Below, piece after piece: positions 7,973 through 14,800 of a stretch of 21,486 bases of DNA; positions within the stretch are counted from its first letter, which is position 1, and every line of letters begins with the position of its first letter. The notes under the pieces were generated by a model. The model made no database searches. It had not been told where the DNA came from and was given only the letters and a program-made list of their open reading frames with translations. Made by a program: the position numbers and the translations under genes. Source of the stretch: a virus; the IMG/VR virus record IMGVR_UViG_3300008117_007513, positions 1-21,486 of that record; one strand, 5' to 3'.

Positions 7973-8637
7973 CGGATAATTTAATTAAAATATACGAAAA
8001 AGCCATCCCAAAAGAAGTTTGTGAGTTTATAATAAATGAGTTTGAAACTTCTAAAAATCAAATGGAAGGTATTAGTGGGGCTGGTGTAAATAAGTTGGTA
8101 AAATCCTCAACAGATTTGATGATCCATTTAAATTTAGACAACCCAAATTGGTTATACATTTATGATTACTTGAGAGAAAATTTATTAGGTAATTTGGTTG
8201 ATTACATTGAATGTAACAGTTTCATGACAATGACAGGTGGTTTTGCCACTAAAGCTTCTGCCGTTAGGACGGCCCAATCTTGTTACATGGCTGGTAGTAA
8301 CGGCCAACCCCACATGCAAATGCAGAGGTACATTGACGACCAAGGTTATTACGCTTGGCACCACGAAAATGAGGGTGGAACAACATCAAAAAGGGAGTTG
8401 TTTTTTATCTACTATTTAAATGATGTTGATAGTGGTGGTGAGACCGAATTCAAGTTCAACCCACTTAAAGTCAACCCAGAAGTTGGTAAATTAGTTATAG
8501 CACCAGCTTTATGGACACATAAACATCGTGGTAACCCACCGCAAAATGGTCAGTATAAATATATCATCACTGGTTGGATTGAAAAAAAGGATGAACACTA
8601 TATTTCTGAAGAATTTGAGGAAGATTACCTAATTTAA
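7969..8637 (+). CDS. Phage 2OG-Fe(II) oxygenase, prolyl-hydroxylase-like
   Basis: Protein of 222 residues with a double-stranded beta-helix dioxygenase core. The metal site reads YYAWHHENEGG with His131 and Glu133 as the probable HxE pair, and the distal His is His186 in WTHKHRGNPP. The usual surrounding pattern is present: FFIYYLNDVDSGGETEF, then a strand KLVIAPALW, and YIITGWI at the end, where a basic residue usually binds 2-oxoglutarate. Related enzymes are common in T4-like and marine phages. HxE instead of HxD is seen in some of these phage forms. Substrate is unknown; hydroxylation of a protein or nucleic-acid side chain is the family expectation. The fibre protein in this window shows no prolines or lysines in its repeat, so it is not an obvious substrate. 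Confidence 0.85.
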   Translation: MTDNLIKIYEKAIPKEVCEFIINEFETSKNQMEGISGAGVNKLVKSSTDLMIHLNLDNPNWLYIYDYLRENLLGNLVDYIECNSFMTMTGGFATKASAVRTAQSCYMAGSNGQPHMQMQRYIDDQGYYAWHHENEGGTTSKRELFFIYYLNDVDSGGETEFKFNPLKVNPEVGKLVIAPALWTHKHRGNPPQNGQYKYIITGWIEKKDEHYISEEFEEDYLI

Positions 8638-8650
8638 CCGAAAATACAGA

Positions 8651-8658
8651 TATTTATC
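8651..8658 (+). promoter_or_regulatory. Possible late-type element TATTTATC before the nucleotidyltransferase gene
   Basis: TATTTATC ends only 4 nt before the ATG at 8663. If it is a -10-type box the mRNA would be leaderless; it may also be chance in this AT-rich gap, as the gene could be read through from the operon upstream. Confidence 0.25.
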
Positions 8659-8662
8659 TGAT

Positions 8663-9406
8663 ATGGACAATATTTTAAAAAGTTTTACTGTTCGACCTAG
8701 CTTATATTCAGATATTTGGGAAAACCCGTCATCTGATAATTTTAAGGAAATAAAACTTAAAAAAGAGATTAGAGAACGTTTAATTGCGATAGCAAAAGAT
8801 TTTATTGAAAGTTTTGGTATTGATAGTTTTGCTATTGAAGATATTTTGTTTGTTGGTAGTTTAGCTAATTACAATTGGTCAGAGTATTCTGATATTGATT
8901 TACACATTGTTGTAGATAAAAAAGCTGTTAATGATGATAATATTTTAGTTGATGAATTTTTTACGGCTAAAAAAGAGTTATATAACCTAAAACATGATAT
9001 AAAAATCAAGGGGTTTGATGTTGAGTTATATGTCCAGGATGTTGAAGAGGTTTTGGATGCAGCCGATGGTATATATAGCATACTTTATAGTAAATGGAGA
9101 AAAGAACCCAGTAAACAAAAACCAGAGATAAATAAAAAAGATATTGTTAAAAAGGTAAAAGAATTTGATAAAAAATTAAACGACATCGCCAATGAAAAAG
9201 ATGCGGATGCTAAGATTTTAAAATTAAAAAAATTAAAAGAAAAGATTAGAGCATATAGAAAAAGCGGTTTAAACTCAACGGGTGAGTTCAGTACTGAGAA
9301 TTTGGTTTTTAAATATTTAAGAAGATCTGGGTATATGGATAAATTAGCTGATATGGGTATTGATGTCAAAGATGAATTTTTATCCCTAGAAAATCTGGAA
9401 TATTGA
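8663..9406 (+). CDS. Nucleotidyltransferase-fold protein
   Basis: Protein of 247 residues. The polymerase-beta-type nucleotidyltransferase signature is clear: FVGSLANYNWSEYSDIDLHI with Gly65-Ser66, then Asp77 and Asp79 as metal ligands, and a third carboxylate in GFDVELYV near 119. A charged helical linker (about 145-195, rich in Lys and Asp) leads to a C-terminal part with STGEFSTENLVFKYLRRSGY. This full architecture recurs in large environmental phages, where the substrate is unknown. It follows the oxygenase after 25 nt. Transfer of a nucleotide to protein or RNA is the family expectation. It has no toxin-antitoxin partner next to it, so a MNT-type antitoxin role is unlikely. Confidence 0.83.
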   Translation: MDNILKSFTVRPSLYSDIWENPSSDNFKEIKLKKEIRERLIAIAKDFIESFGIDSFAIEDILFVGSLANYNWSEYSDIDLHIVVDKKAVNDDNILVDEFFTAKKELYNLKHDIKIKGFDVELYVQDVEEVLDAADGIYSILYSKWRKEPSKQKPEINKKDIVKKVKEFDKKLNDIANEKDADAKILKLKKLKEKIRAYRKSGLNSTGEFSTENLVFKYLRRSGYMDKLADMGIDVKDEFLSLENLEY

Positions 9407-9426
9407 TATTTTCCTCTTTTTGCTTA

Positions 9427-9434
9427 TATTTATA
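9427..9434 (+). promoter_or_regulatory. Late-type promoter element TATTTATA before the acidic split gene
   Basis: TATTTATA ends 30 nt before the ATG at 9465 in a 58-nt non-coding gap. Same octamer as before the fibre and 12616 genes. Confidence 0.4.
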
Positions 9435-9464
9435 AGAAGAATAATTATTTTAAATAACTAAGAT

Positions 9465-9836
9465 ATGAAACCAATAGGTTCTGAAAAAATAGAAAACGTA
9501 GACGATAAATTAGCTAGGATCTTAGAGATTGCTGGTATTAAAAAAGAATTGGTTACTGAAAGTGCGCCAGTTCTTGGTCATTTGTCTAATGTATTACACG
9601 AAGCCGTAGCGGCTAACGGTACCGAATATGGTATTGTACAAGAAGAAAAACACGTTTACATTAAAACTAAAAATGAAAACGGTGAATATGATTATTTAAC
9701 AGGTGTTCAAAACATTCATGAGCATTCTTACAAATCATACGCTGATGCTTTAAAACACTTAAATATGATGTTTAGAGAAATTAACGAATCTGTTGATTTT
9801 AAAGAAAACATCGATGTTTTAAAAAAAAAAGTATAA
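9465..9836 (+). CDS. N-terminal part of an acidic phage protein interrupted by a -1 frame change
   Basis: Reads 123 residues from MKPIGSEKIENVDDKLARIL to ...LKKKV and a stop at 9834-9836. The stop comes just after a run of ten A (9821-9830). Shifting -1 in that run continues into a 194-codon open frame (see 9827-10411) as KKKSITERYILKLKN, giving one protein of about 315 residues. The N-terminal part is mostly helical with a small beta patch (TEYGIVQEEKHVYIKTKNEN). I do not recognise a named family; a helical N-terminus plus acidic linker plus helical C-terminus would suit a scaffold or head-assembly protein, which is an inference. It has its own late-type element and ends at a terminator. Confidence 0.7.
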   Translation: MKPIGSEKIENVDDKLARILEIAGIKKELVTESAPVLGHLSNVLHEAVAANGTEYGIVQEEKHVYIKTKNENGEYDYLTGVQNIHEHSYKSYADALKHLNMMFREINESVDFKENIDVLKKKV

Positions 9837-9848
9837 CTGAGCGTTATA
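9821..9848 (+). other. Possible -1 frameshift site: A10 run followed by a small hairpin
   Basis: In the zero frame the bases read A-AAA-AAA (9821-9827), a classic slippery heptamer form. A 6-bp hairpin follows: TATAAC (9832-9837), loop TGAGC, GTTATA (9843-9848), 4 nt after the heptamer. The stem is AU-rich and weak. Transcriptional slippage or a homopolymer miscount in the assembly would explain the frame change equally well. Confidence 0.45.
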
Positions 9849-10411
9849 TCCTAAAACTTAAGAATACTGGTACCGCACCAGCAACCGATACAACGGTTGA
9901 TTCGGGCATTGATACCACAGCTGCACCATCGGAAGAACCTGCGGATTTAGCCACAGATTTCTCAACTGAAACACCAGCTGATACAGCTGTCGATACAACT
10001 ACAGACCCAGCATTAGATCCAGCCGCTGCAACCGCAGAAGAACCAGCTCAAGAAACTGGGGCTGAAAACACTGGTGAACCAATTTTAAAAACGGTTCAAA
10101 AACTCACTGGTAAATTAACCCAAAAAATGAGAGATGGTTCTCAGGAATTAGAATCAAAAGATTATAAATACGTTGTTAATTCAATCTTATCTGCAATCGA
10201 TATGACAAAGATAACAGAAGAAGATATGAATGATATGTTAAATAAACTTCAAAATAAAGATTCTGAAGATACAACAGAAGCCGAACCAACAGCTGAACCA
10301 GGTGCTGAAGAAATGGCACCAGAACAACCAGTTCAAGAACAACCAAAAGATTATTTAAGAAGAATACATAAATCAGTTGTGGACGAATTTCTAAATGAAA
10401 TAAATAAATAA
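9827..10411 (+). CDS. C-terminal part of the same acidic protein (no start codon of its own needed)
   Basis: The open frame reads SITERYILKLKN directly after the A run. A long low-complexity stretch rich in Thr, Ala, Pro, Glu and Asp follows (about 9880-10080), then a helical region LTGKLTQKMRDGSQELESKD, a second acidic Pro/Glu linker (about 10262-10350) and a helical end with RRIHKSVVDEFLNEI. The first in-frame ATG is at 10127, deep inside, and has no promoter or leader, so a separate gene starting there would leave 290 nt of clean open frame unexplained. The protein is strongly acidic in its linkers, as scaffold and portal-associated phage proteins often are. A rho-independent terminator begins 3 nt after the stop. 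Confidence 0.7.
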   Translation, partial: KSITERYILKLKNTGTAPATDTTVDSGIDTTAAPSEEPADLATDFSTETPADTAVDTTTDPALDPAAATAEEPAQETGAENTGEPILKTVQKLTGKLTQKMRDGSQELESKDYKYVVNSILSAIDMTKITEEDMNDMLNKLQNKDSEDTTEAEPTAEPGAEEMAPEQPVQEQPKDYLRRIHKSVVDEFLNEINK

Positions 10412-10413
10412 TA

Positions 10414-10441
10414 AAATCCCCGAAAGGGGATTTGTTTTTTT
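10414..10441 (+). terminator. Rho-independent terminator after the acidic protein gene
   Basis: AAATCCCC (10414-10421), GAAA tetraloop and GGGGATTT (10426-10433), followed by a T-rich tail to 10441. The -33 box of the next promoter is formed by the descending arm and tail. Confidence 0.85.
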
Positions 10442-10462
10442 AAAACGTTTTTACTATTATTG
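10431..10462 (+). promoter_or_regulatory. Bacteroidota-type promoter of the dNMP kinase gene
   Basis: TTTG (10431-10434), 20-nt spacer, TATTATTG (10455-10462), one mismatch to TAnnTTTG. The ATG at 10478 follows after 15 nt. The word TATTATTGTAC is repeated at the promoter at 16542-16572. Confidence 0.6.
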
Positions 10463-10477
10463 TACAAATAAGTTAAT

Positions 10478-11047
10478 ATGATAATAGGTGTTTTAGGAAA
10501 AAAACGTTCAGGTAAAGATACAACAGGTGATTACCTAGTCGCAAGTAAAAATTTTGTAAAATATAGTTTTGCTAACCCGATCAAACGTGGGGCTATGGAA
10601 TTGTTTGGTTTTACGGAAGATCAGGTTTTTGGTGATGCTAAAGATGAGATTGACCCAACCTGGGGGATAACCCCAAGATTAGTGCTACAGATAATGGGTA
10701 CTGAGGTTTTTCAATACGACATGCCAAAATATATACCAGAATTACAAGTATTTGGTAGAAGTTTCTGGGTTAAGCGTTTTGAACAATGGTATAACCAAAA
10801 TAAAGATCTAGATGTTGTTATTTGCGATGTTAGATTTCAACACGAAGTTGATGCAATATTAAAGATGGGTGGTACGATATTGTCAGTGCAAAGACCAAAC
10901 CTAAGTACTGGTGATGAGCATGCATCTGAAAAAGAAATGGACTCTATTGTTGGTATTACAACCGAAATAATAAATGATCGTACTTTACATGATTTGTACG
11001 ATAAGATAGATAATTTGGTAAATGATTTACGAAAACCCCTTAGCTGA
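10478..11047 (+). CDS. Deoxynucleoside monophosphate kinase, T4 gp1-like
   Basis: Protein of 189 residues with a P-loop at the start: MIIGVLGKKRSGKDTTGDYL, where Ser11-Gly12-Lys13-Asp14 form the phosphate-binding turn. The next parts also fit the phage dNMP kinase family: KYSFANPIKRGAMELFGFTE, a TPRLVLQIMGTEVF helix (a lid/substrate region) and VVICDVRFQHEVDAI with the typical DVRF acidic motif. The enzyme would phosphorylate dNMPs to dNDPs for phage DNA synthesis in the cytoplasm. It is the usual size for the family. Its own host-type promoter suggests early expression, and the 3' end overlaps the next start by 26 nt. The family call is firm; substrate range cannot be read from the sequence. 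Confidence 0.88.
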   Translation: MIIGVLGKKRSGKDTTGDYLVASKNFVKYSFANPIKRGAMELFGFTEDQVFGDAKDEIDPTWGITPRLVLQIMGTEVFQYDMPKYIPELQVFGRSFWVKRFEQWYNQNKDLDVVICDVRFQHEVDAILKMGGTILSVQRPNLSTGDEHASEKEMDSIVGITTEIINDRTLHDLYDKIDNLVNDLRKPLS

Positions 11048-11402
11048 AATATTATCAGTACATAAATTTAAAGTTGATACAGCTACAGCTGAAATGTTAT
11101 GCTACACCTTTAACAGGGAAATAAAGTGTGATAGAAAGATTAACATCGAGTTGTTTAGAAGATTTGCCAAATACAATCCTTTATACATTTTTAGTTGGGG
11201 TGGTATCATAAATTATGGGGTAAAAGATCAACCCGTACAATTAAATGGTGTTGAAATCGTTATCCAACCTGGAAAAGAGGAAGAGTTTATGGATGAAAAT
11301 TCTAATTTTATATTCTATGGTGGGGCAAATTCAGGTCTTCAGTGGTTAGATCAAGAAGATGGTTATGAGGGTGTTTACGGAACTTGTAGAATTAACTTTT
11401 AG
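11022..11402 (+). CDS. Hypothetical protein, 126 aa, coupled to the dNMP kinase
   Basis: Starts MIYENPLAEILSVHKFKVDT and overlaps the kinase 3' end by 26 nt in another frame. A helical first third (residues ~1-50) is followed by a beta-rich part with aromatic patches (NPLYIFSWGGIINYG, FIFYGGANSGLQW). No signal peptide, membrane segment or motif I recognise. Cotranscription with the kinase suggests a role early in infection, but function is unknown. Its end overlaps the convergent gene at 11392 by 11 nt. Confidence 0.65.
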   Translation: MIYENPLAEILSVHKFKVDTATAEMLCYTFNREIKCDRKINIELFRRFAKYNPLYIFSWGGIINYGVKDQPVQLNGVEIVIQPGKEEEFMDENSNFIFYGGANSGLQWLDQEDGYEGVYGTCRINF

Positions 11403-11670
11403 TTATTTTTAACCTAAGATTACCAGTACCCTTTATAACTCTATGCCAGTCATGTCTTGCTATTTTTAGTGAGACATTTTCTTTTAATGGAATGGGTAAT
11501 TGATTATCATATTGAAATTTCCAGTCAGTTGTGTTTAACACCTCAATAACACGATCTTCATTATCTCTATGCCACATAAGTTCAATGGGATCAATCTTTT
11601 CGTCAAATTCTCTTATGACATAATTGTCACCAACCTCAATGTCTTTGTATGGTTTACCAGTATCCACCAA
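11392..11670 (-). CDS. Small cupin-like phage protein
   Basis: Protein of 92 residues, mostly short beta strands: VGDNYVIREFD, then ELMWHRDNEDRVIEVLN, WKFQYDNQLPIPL, and HDWHRVIKGTGNLRLKI. The order of His-containing strands (WHRD, then HDWHRVIKG) fits a minimal cupin-type barrel seen in small phage proteins, but metal binding cannot be confirmed. It overlaps the upstream gene (11654-12616) by 17 nt and so is probably translated with it. The family assignment is from pattern memory only. Confidence 0.6.
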   Translation of the reverse strand: MVDTGKPYKDIEVGDNYVIREFDEKIDPIELMWHRDNEDRVIEVLNTTDWKFQYDNQLPIPLKENVSLKIARHDWHRVIKGTGNLRLKITKS

Positions 11671-12616
11671 ATTTAGATTTTAAACCGAGTAAACTAGCAT
11701 ATCTAGGTAATCTACATGACCAGTAGGATGCTTTAGTCCTATCTTTTTTATTCGCACAATCATGTCTAGAAGCAAACGCTTTACGTGCCGCTGGGTTATT
11801 TAATTTAACAGATAAACCAGTTGTATCACCAAAAGAAACTTTCTTAATACCACCACCTGGTTTTCTAACATAAACATAAAACTTTTTAGAACCACCTCTT
11901 TTAGGTTTACCAAGCTCAACTTCCTTACCCTGATACTTTGCTTCAGCTATAAGTTCGTCTTCTGGCATATCTTCAGTAAATGGTAAATCCAATGGAACCA
12001 TCTGACCCTCAAATAAATCAAATCTACCTAAATCTGTGTTTTCAAATAACTTTGTGTCTAAAGCGGATAACCTAATTACCTTCTTTTCCCAAAGCTCCCT
12101 AGCTTCTTTAATTAGGAAAGCGTGTTTTTCACTACCAGGTCTATATTCATTTTCTAATAAAGGTATGCTATTACTCAAATGGTATTTTACGTCTTCAGAA
12201 ACCAGATCTTTTAATATCCAAGAGTCAAAATTTTCCATTAATTTTTTTTCAATGGATAACTCAAAACACTCCTCACAAATAACCTCTGATTCAGAAATTA
12301 ACGGTTCAAACTCTTTGTTTTCATACATATCATTAATAACTTCAAAAACAAAAGAAAGATCCTTATACTCTGGGTTAACAACAACATGATAACAATCATC
12401 AGATTTTTCCATCATGGGTTTACCAAAATTATCTTTATTTTTTGAGATGTAAAACGCTGGGTTTTCAGCTTCCTCATGAATTGAGAACAATTCCGAAATC
12501 ACATCAAGACTCAAACCCTCATCTTTGGGGGATGATAAAGTGTTATTTTTTGAACCTCTTTCACTCAAAATTTTAGCCATTTGGCTTTCGGTCATTTTGT
12601 ATATTTTTTTACCCAT
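11654..12616 (-). CDS. Phage structural-type protein with conserved basic C-terminal domain
   Basis: Protein of 320 residues. It starts MGKKIYKMTESQMAKILSE, a short helix with a TES motif often found at the N-terminus of phage virion-associated proteins. Residues ~30-200 are acidic and mostly helical (EEAENPAF, SEVICEECFELSIEKKL). The last ~85 residues form a basic module: KKFYVYVRKPGGGIKKVSFG, then KAFASRHDC, KASYWSCRLPRYASLLGL. The sequence of VYV, GD, RK.F..RH.C and YW.CR resembles a module found in head- and neck-associated proteins of T4-like marine phages. The paired Cys and His residues (HDC...WSC) could bind a metal. A late-type element 17 nt upstream of the start supports virion expression. 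Exact virion role is unknown. Confidence 0.72.
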   Translation of the reverse strand: MGKKIYKMTESQMAKILSERGSKNNTLSSPKDEGLSLDVISELFSIHEEAENPAFYISKNKDNFGKPMMEKSDDCYHVVVNPEYKDLSFVFEVINDMYENKEFEPLISESEVICEECFELSIEKKLMENFDSWILKDLVSEDVKYHLSNSIPLLENEYRPGSEKHAFLIKEARELWEKKVIRLSALDTKLFENTDLGRFDLFEGQMVPLDLPFTEDMPEDELIAEAKYQGKEVELGKPKRGGSKKFYVYVRKPGGGIKKVSFGDTTGLSVKLNNPAARKAFASRHDCANKKDRTKASYWSCRLPRYASLLGLKSKFGGYW

Positions 12617-12633
12617 TACTAATGATATTATAA

Positions 12634-12641
12634 TATAAATA
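12634..12641 (-). promoter_or_regulatory. Late-type promoter element TATTTATA of the structural-type gene
   Basis: On the minus strand TATTTATA ends 17 nt before the ATG at 12616, in the 30-nt gap after the 12647 gene. Same octamer as before the fibre gene. Confidence 0.45.
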
Positions 12642-12646
12642 TCTCT

Positions 12647-13201
12647 TTAAATGAATAAATTCTTAAAATCATATACATTATTTGGTATTGGGCTTAAACG
12701 ATCAAAACCGTAAAAAGCACTCATATTTGATTGTTCTCTTATTGTTTGATTATTAACTAACATCTTAGAGTGAAAACTATCAATTAATCTTGGTGTTGCG
12801 TAACCACACACAATAAACTCAGTATCACTAACTTTGCAAACAAAAATAGCTTTTTTATACATTGGCCTGTAAAAAATCGGAAACTCATTGTAATTAAACA
12901 TAATAACATCAACCCACTTTTCAAATGAGTTTCTTAATTGCTGTAAGGGTTCAACATTAACATTGTTGTAATCCATAATCGGATGTTTTATACGTTTTGA
13001 AATCGCTGTTATTGCGCATGTTAACGTGAACATATCTTTGTATTTCTCATTATTTTTATTTAGTTTTGTTGTGTTGTGTTTGTGTTTAACAACAGCCCTA
13101 ATGTATGAAACGCAATTATGGATGTCCCTTTCATCCAACTTAATTCTGCTGAATTTTTTTATGTGCGTATCGAACGCACCTTTAAATGTTATAATGCTCA
13201 T
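12647..13201 (-). CDS. Hypothetical protein, 184 aa, divergent from the helicase
   Basis: The start MSIITFKGAFDTHIKKFSRI was chosen because the host-type -7 box ends just 4 nt before this ATG; an upstream in-frame ATG (13282) lies inside the helicase gene on the other side of the promoter. The protein is basic in the first half (KHKHNTTKLNKNNEKYKD) and ends in a more beta-like part with KKAIFVCKVSDTEFIVCGYA. I see no known motif. Divergent promoters overlapping the helicase promoter suggest joint control in early infection. Leaderless translation is likely (see findings). Function unknown. Confidence 0.65.
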   Translation of the reverse strand: MSIITFKGAFDTHIKKFSRIKLDERDIHNCVSYIRAVVKHKHNTTKLNKNNEKYKDMFTLTCAITAISKRIKHPIMDYNNVNVEPLQQLRNSFEKWVDVIMFNYNEFPIFYRPMYKKAIFVCKVSDTEFIVCGYATPRLIDSFHSKMLVNNQTIREQSNMSAFYGFDRLSPIPNNVYDFKNLFI

Positions 13202-13205
13202 GACA

Positions 13206-13237
13206 CAAAAGTAAAAAAAAATTTGTTTATAACCAAA
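13206..13237 (-). promoter_or_regulatory. Bacteroidota-type promoter of the 12647 gene
   Basis: On the minus strand TTTG (13237-13234), 20-nt spacer, TACTTTTG (13213-13206), a full match. The ATG follows after 4 nt, so the transcript start would fall at or next to the start codon. Confidence 0.7.
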
Positions 13238-13253
13238 TAAATTCCTAATTTTG
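13222..13253 (+). promoter_or_regulatory. Bacteroidota-type promoter of the helicase gene
   Basis: TTTG (13222-13225), 20-nt spacer, TAATTTTG (13246-13253), a full match to the consensus. The helicase ATG at 13259 follows after 5 nt. It overlaps the opposing promoter at 13206-13237 by 16 nt. Confidence 0.7.
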
Positions 13254-13258
13254 TAAAC

Positions 13259-14656
13259 ATGAAAGGATATACTAAAGAACAACTTGAGTTTATTGAGTTT
13301 AGCGGACCAGAATCCGTAATATTGTCAGCAACAGCTGGTAGTGGTAAAACCCATTCCACGGTGGGTAGGTTAAATCACCTATTGGATAACGGGGTTGACC
13401 CAAACAGAATAATCTTTTTCTCATTTACTAATGATGCTGTAAATGAATTAAGACACCGTATTAACAGTGATGTTAAGATTACAACCATACATAGTTTTAC
13501 CAGTGGTACGTTGGCAAAACTAGGTAAGTTTAAACCCATTGTCACATTTTACGATTTTATAAATTGGTACCGTGATAAAAAGAAGCCGTCTTTTAAAGAC
13601 CCAAGAAAAATAAGAGAGGAATATTACGCTACTATTGAAAGGTTTTATGAAGAGGGTGCCAGTATATCATCATCTTTTTCGGCATATAAACTACAATTTT
13701 ACGATGGTGTTAAATCACCAAAACCAAATTTTTATGACCACTACATTGCCTTTTTAAAGGAGACTAATAGCCGTGATTTCTCTGACATGTTAATTGACAC
13801 AGAAAAATTAACAAGAGACCCTAAACATAAAGAATTTTTTGACGGTATGTATGATTATATCTTTATTGATGAGTATCAAGATACATCGACACTCCAAATG
13901 AAAATCTTATCCGCAATTAACGCAAAACAATATTACCTTATTGGTGACAAGAACCAATCAATCTATGGTTTTTCTGGAGCTAATTGCGAAAAAATTGAAT
14001 CGTTGTTAAAACAAAAGAAAACTGTTGTTGAGTTAACCTTAACAAAAAACTTTAGGTCTCATAAAAAAATTGTTGAGAACGCAAACAAATTTAGCTCGTT
14101 AATGGCTATACCTGAATCGGAACATGAGGGTTTTGTTGATGAAAAATTCATAACAAAAAAGAGATTATTTGAGATGATGTTAGACGGTAAACCCTTAACC
14201 GTTCTTGTTAGAACAAACAATATTATCAAAGAGATTGAAAAGCAAGCTCTTAAGAAAAAAGTCCCAATGCGTTATTTTAACTACATAACAAAAACGGATC
14301 TTGATAACATTAAAAAATCAAACATAACAGATAGTCTTAAAAAGAAATTAAATGATGTATTACCCTACTTCTTAAATAACCAAGACTTCATAGATTTTAT
14401 TGAATCTAATATCGACTCCGATGTATTTGTAACATCAATACATAAAAGTAAAGGTAGGGAATTCCCAAGATGTGTTGTTATTAATTCAGCCGATCCAGAT
14501 ATGTTAATAAAACATGGTAGTTTAACACATAGTTTGGCAGAATATTCATTTATAACAGACGATGGTGATATTGATGAAGAAGGTAGAAACATACATTATG
14601 TTGCGGTTACCAGACCAAAAGAAGAATTATACTTCATGATTTACGATGATTTGTAA
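13259..14656 (+). CDS. UvrD/Rep-like superfamily 1A DNA helicase
   Basis: Protein of 465 residues with the SF1A motifs in order: Q-motif region YTKEQLEFIE (4-13), motif I ATAGSGKT (24-31), Ia FFSFTNDAVNELRHR (53-67), motif II IDEYQDTS (203-210), motif III YLIGDKNQSIYGFSG (226-240), motif IV NFRSH (264-268), motif V VTSIHKSKGREFP (about 390-402), and motif VI YVAVTRPKEEL near the end. It should unwind DNA 3'-5' in ATP-dependent fashion in replication, recombination or repair. It is much shorter than cellular UvrD (about 720 aa), with small 1B/2B insertions, as is usual in phages. It has its own host-type promoter and is followed 6 nt later by a terminator. It is not T4 Dda-like in detail; UvrD/Rep is the better fit. 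Confidence 0.9.
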   Translation: MKGYTKEQLEFIEFSGPESVILSATAGSGKTHSTVGRLNHLLDNGVDPNRIIFFSFTNDAVNELRHRINSDVKITTIHSFTSGTLAKLGKFKPIVTFYDFINWYRDKKKPSFKDPRKIREEYYATIERFYEEGASISSSFSAYKLQFYDGVKSPKPNFYDHYIAFLKETNSRDFSDMLIDTEKLTRDPKHKEFFDGMYDYIFIDEYQDTSTLQMKILSAINAKQYYLIGDKNQSIYGFSGANCEKIESLLKQKKTVVELTLTKNFRSHKKIVENANKFSSLMAIPESEHEGFVDEKFITKKRLFEMMLDGKPLTVLVRTNNIIKEIEKQALKKKVPMRYFNYITKTDLDNIKKSNITDSLKKKLNDVLPYFLNNQDFIDFIESNIDSDVFVTSIHKSKGREFPRCVVINSADPDMLIKHGSLTHSLAEYSFITDDGDIDEEGRNIHYVAVTRPKEELYFMIYDDL

Positions 14657-14661
14657 AATAT

Positions 14662-14689
14662 AAAAAGCCACCTATTACGGTGGCTTTTT
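14662..14689. terminator. Rho-independent terminator after the helicase gene, possibly bidirectional
   Basis: AAAAAGCCACC (14662-14672), loop TATTAC, GGTGGCTTTTT (14679-14689) with one more T. The A run on the other side makes it usable from both strands, which suits the minus-strand gene ending at 14801. Confidence 0.85.
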
Positions 14690-14800
14690 TATAGAGGTTG
14701 TTTAAATTTTTGACTTTACGTTACCATAAGTATTGGTTCAAGGGTAATCATAATTAACTCATAATTAACCCTTTACCTGAATTTGATTTTTTTTCTAAAG

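Noticed and set aside
1-8637. The 2OG-Fe(II) oxygenase as hydroxylase of the collagen-like fibre, as in mimivirus
   Set aside because: The visible repeat has no proline or lysine to hydroxylate. It could only be revived if the missing C-terminal part contains them.
8663-9406. Toxin-antitoxin nucleotidyltransferase (MNT/HEPN type)
   Set aside because: No HEPN-type gene is adjacent, and the protein is longer with its own C-terminal domain.
10127-10411. Separate 94-aa gene starting at ATG 10127
   Set aside because: The same frame is open from the A10 run and codes a natural extension of the 9465 protein; no promoter or leader precedes 10127.
12647-13282. Longer version of the 12647 gene starting at 13282
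   Set aside because: It would begin inside the helicase gene and upstream of the full-consensus promoter; the ATG at 13201 sits right after that promoter.
14690-14800. tRNA or small RNA in the gap after the helicase terminator
   Set aside because: No cloverleaf, no clear promoter and no strong hairpin other than the terminator itself could be found.
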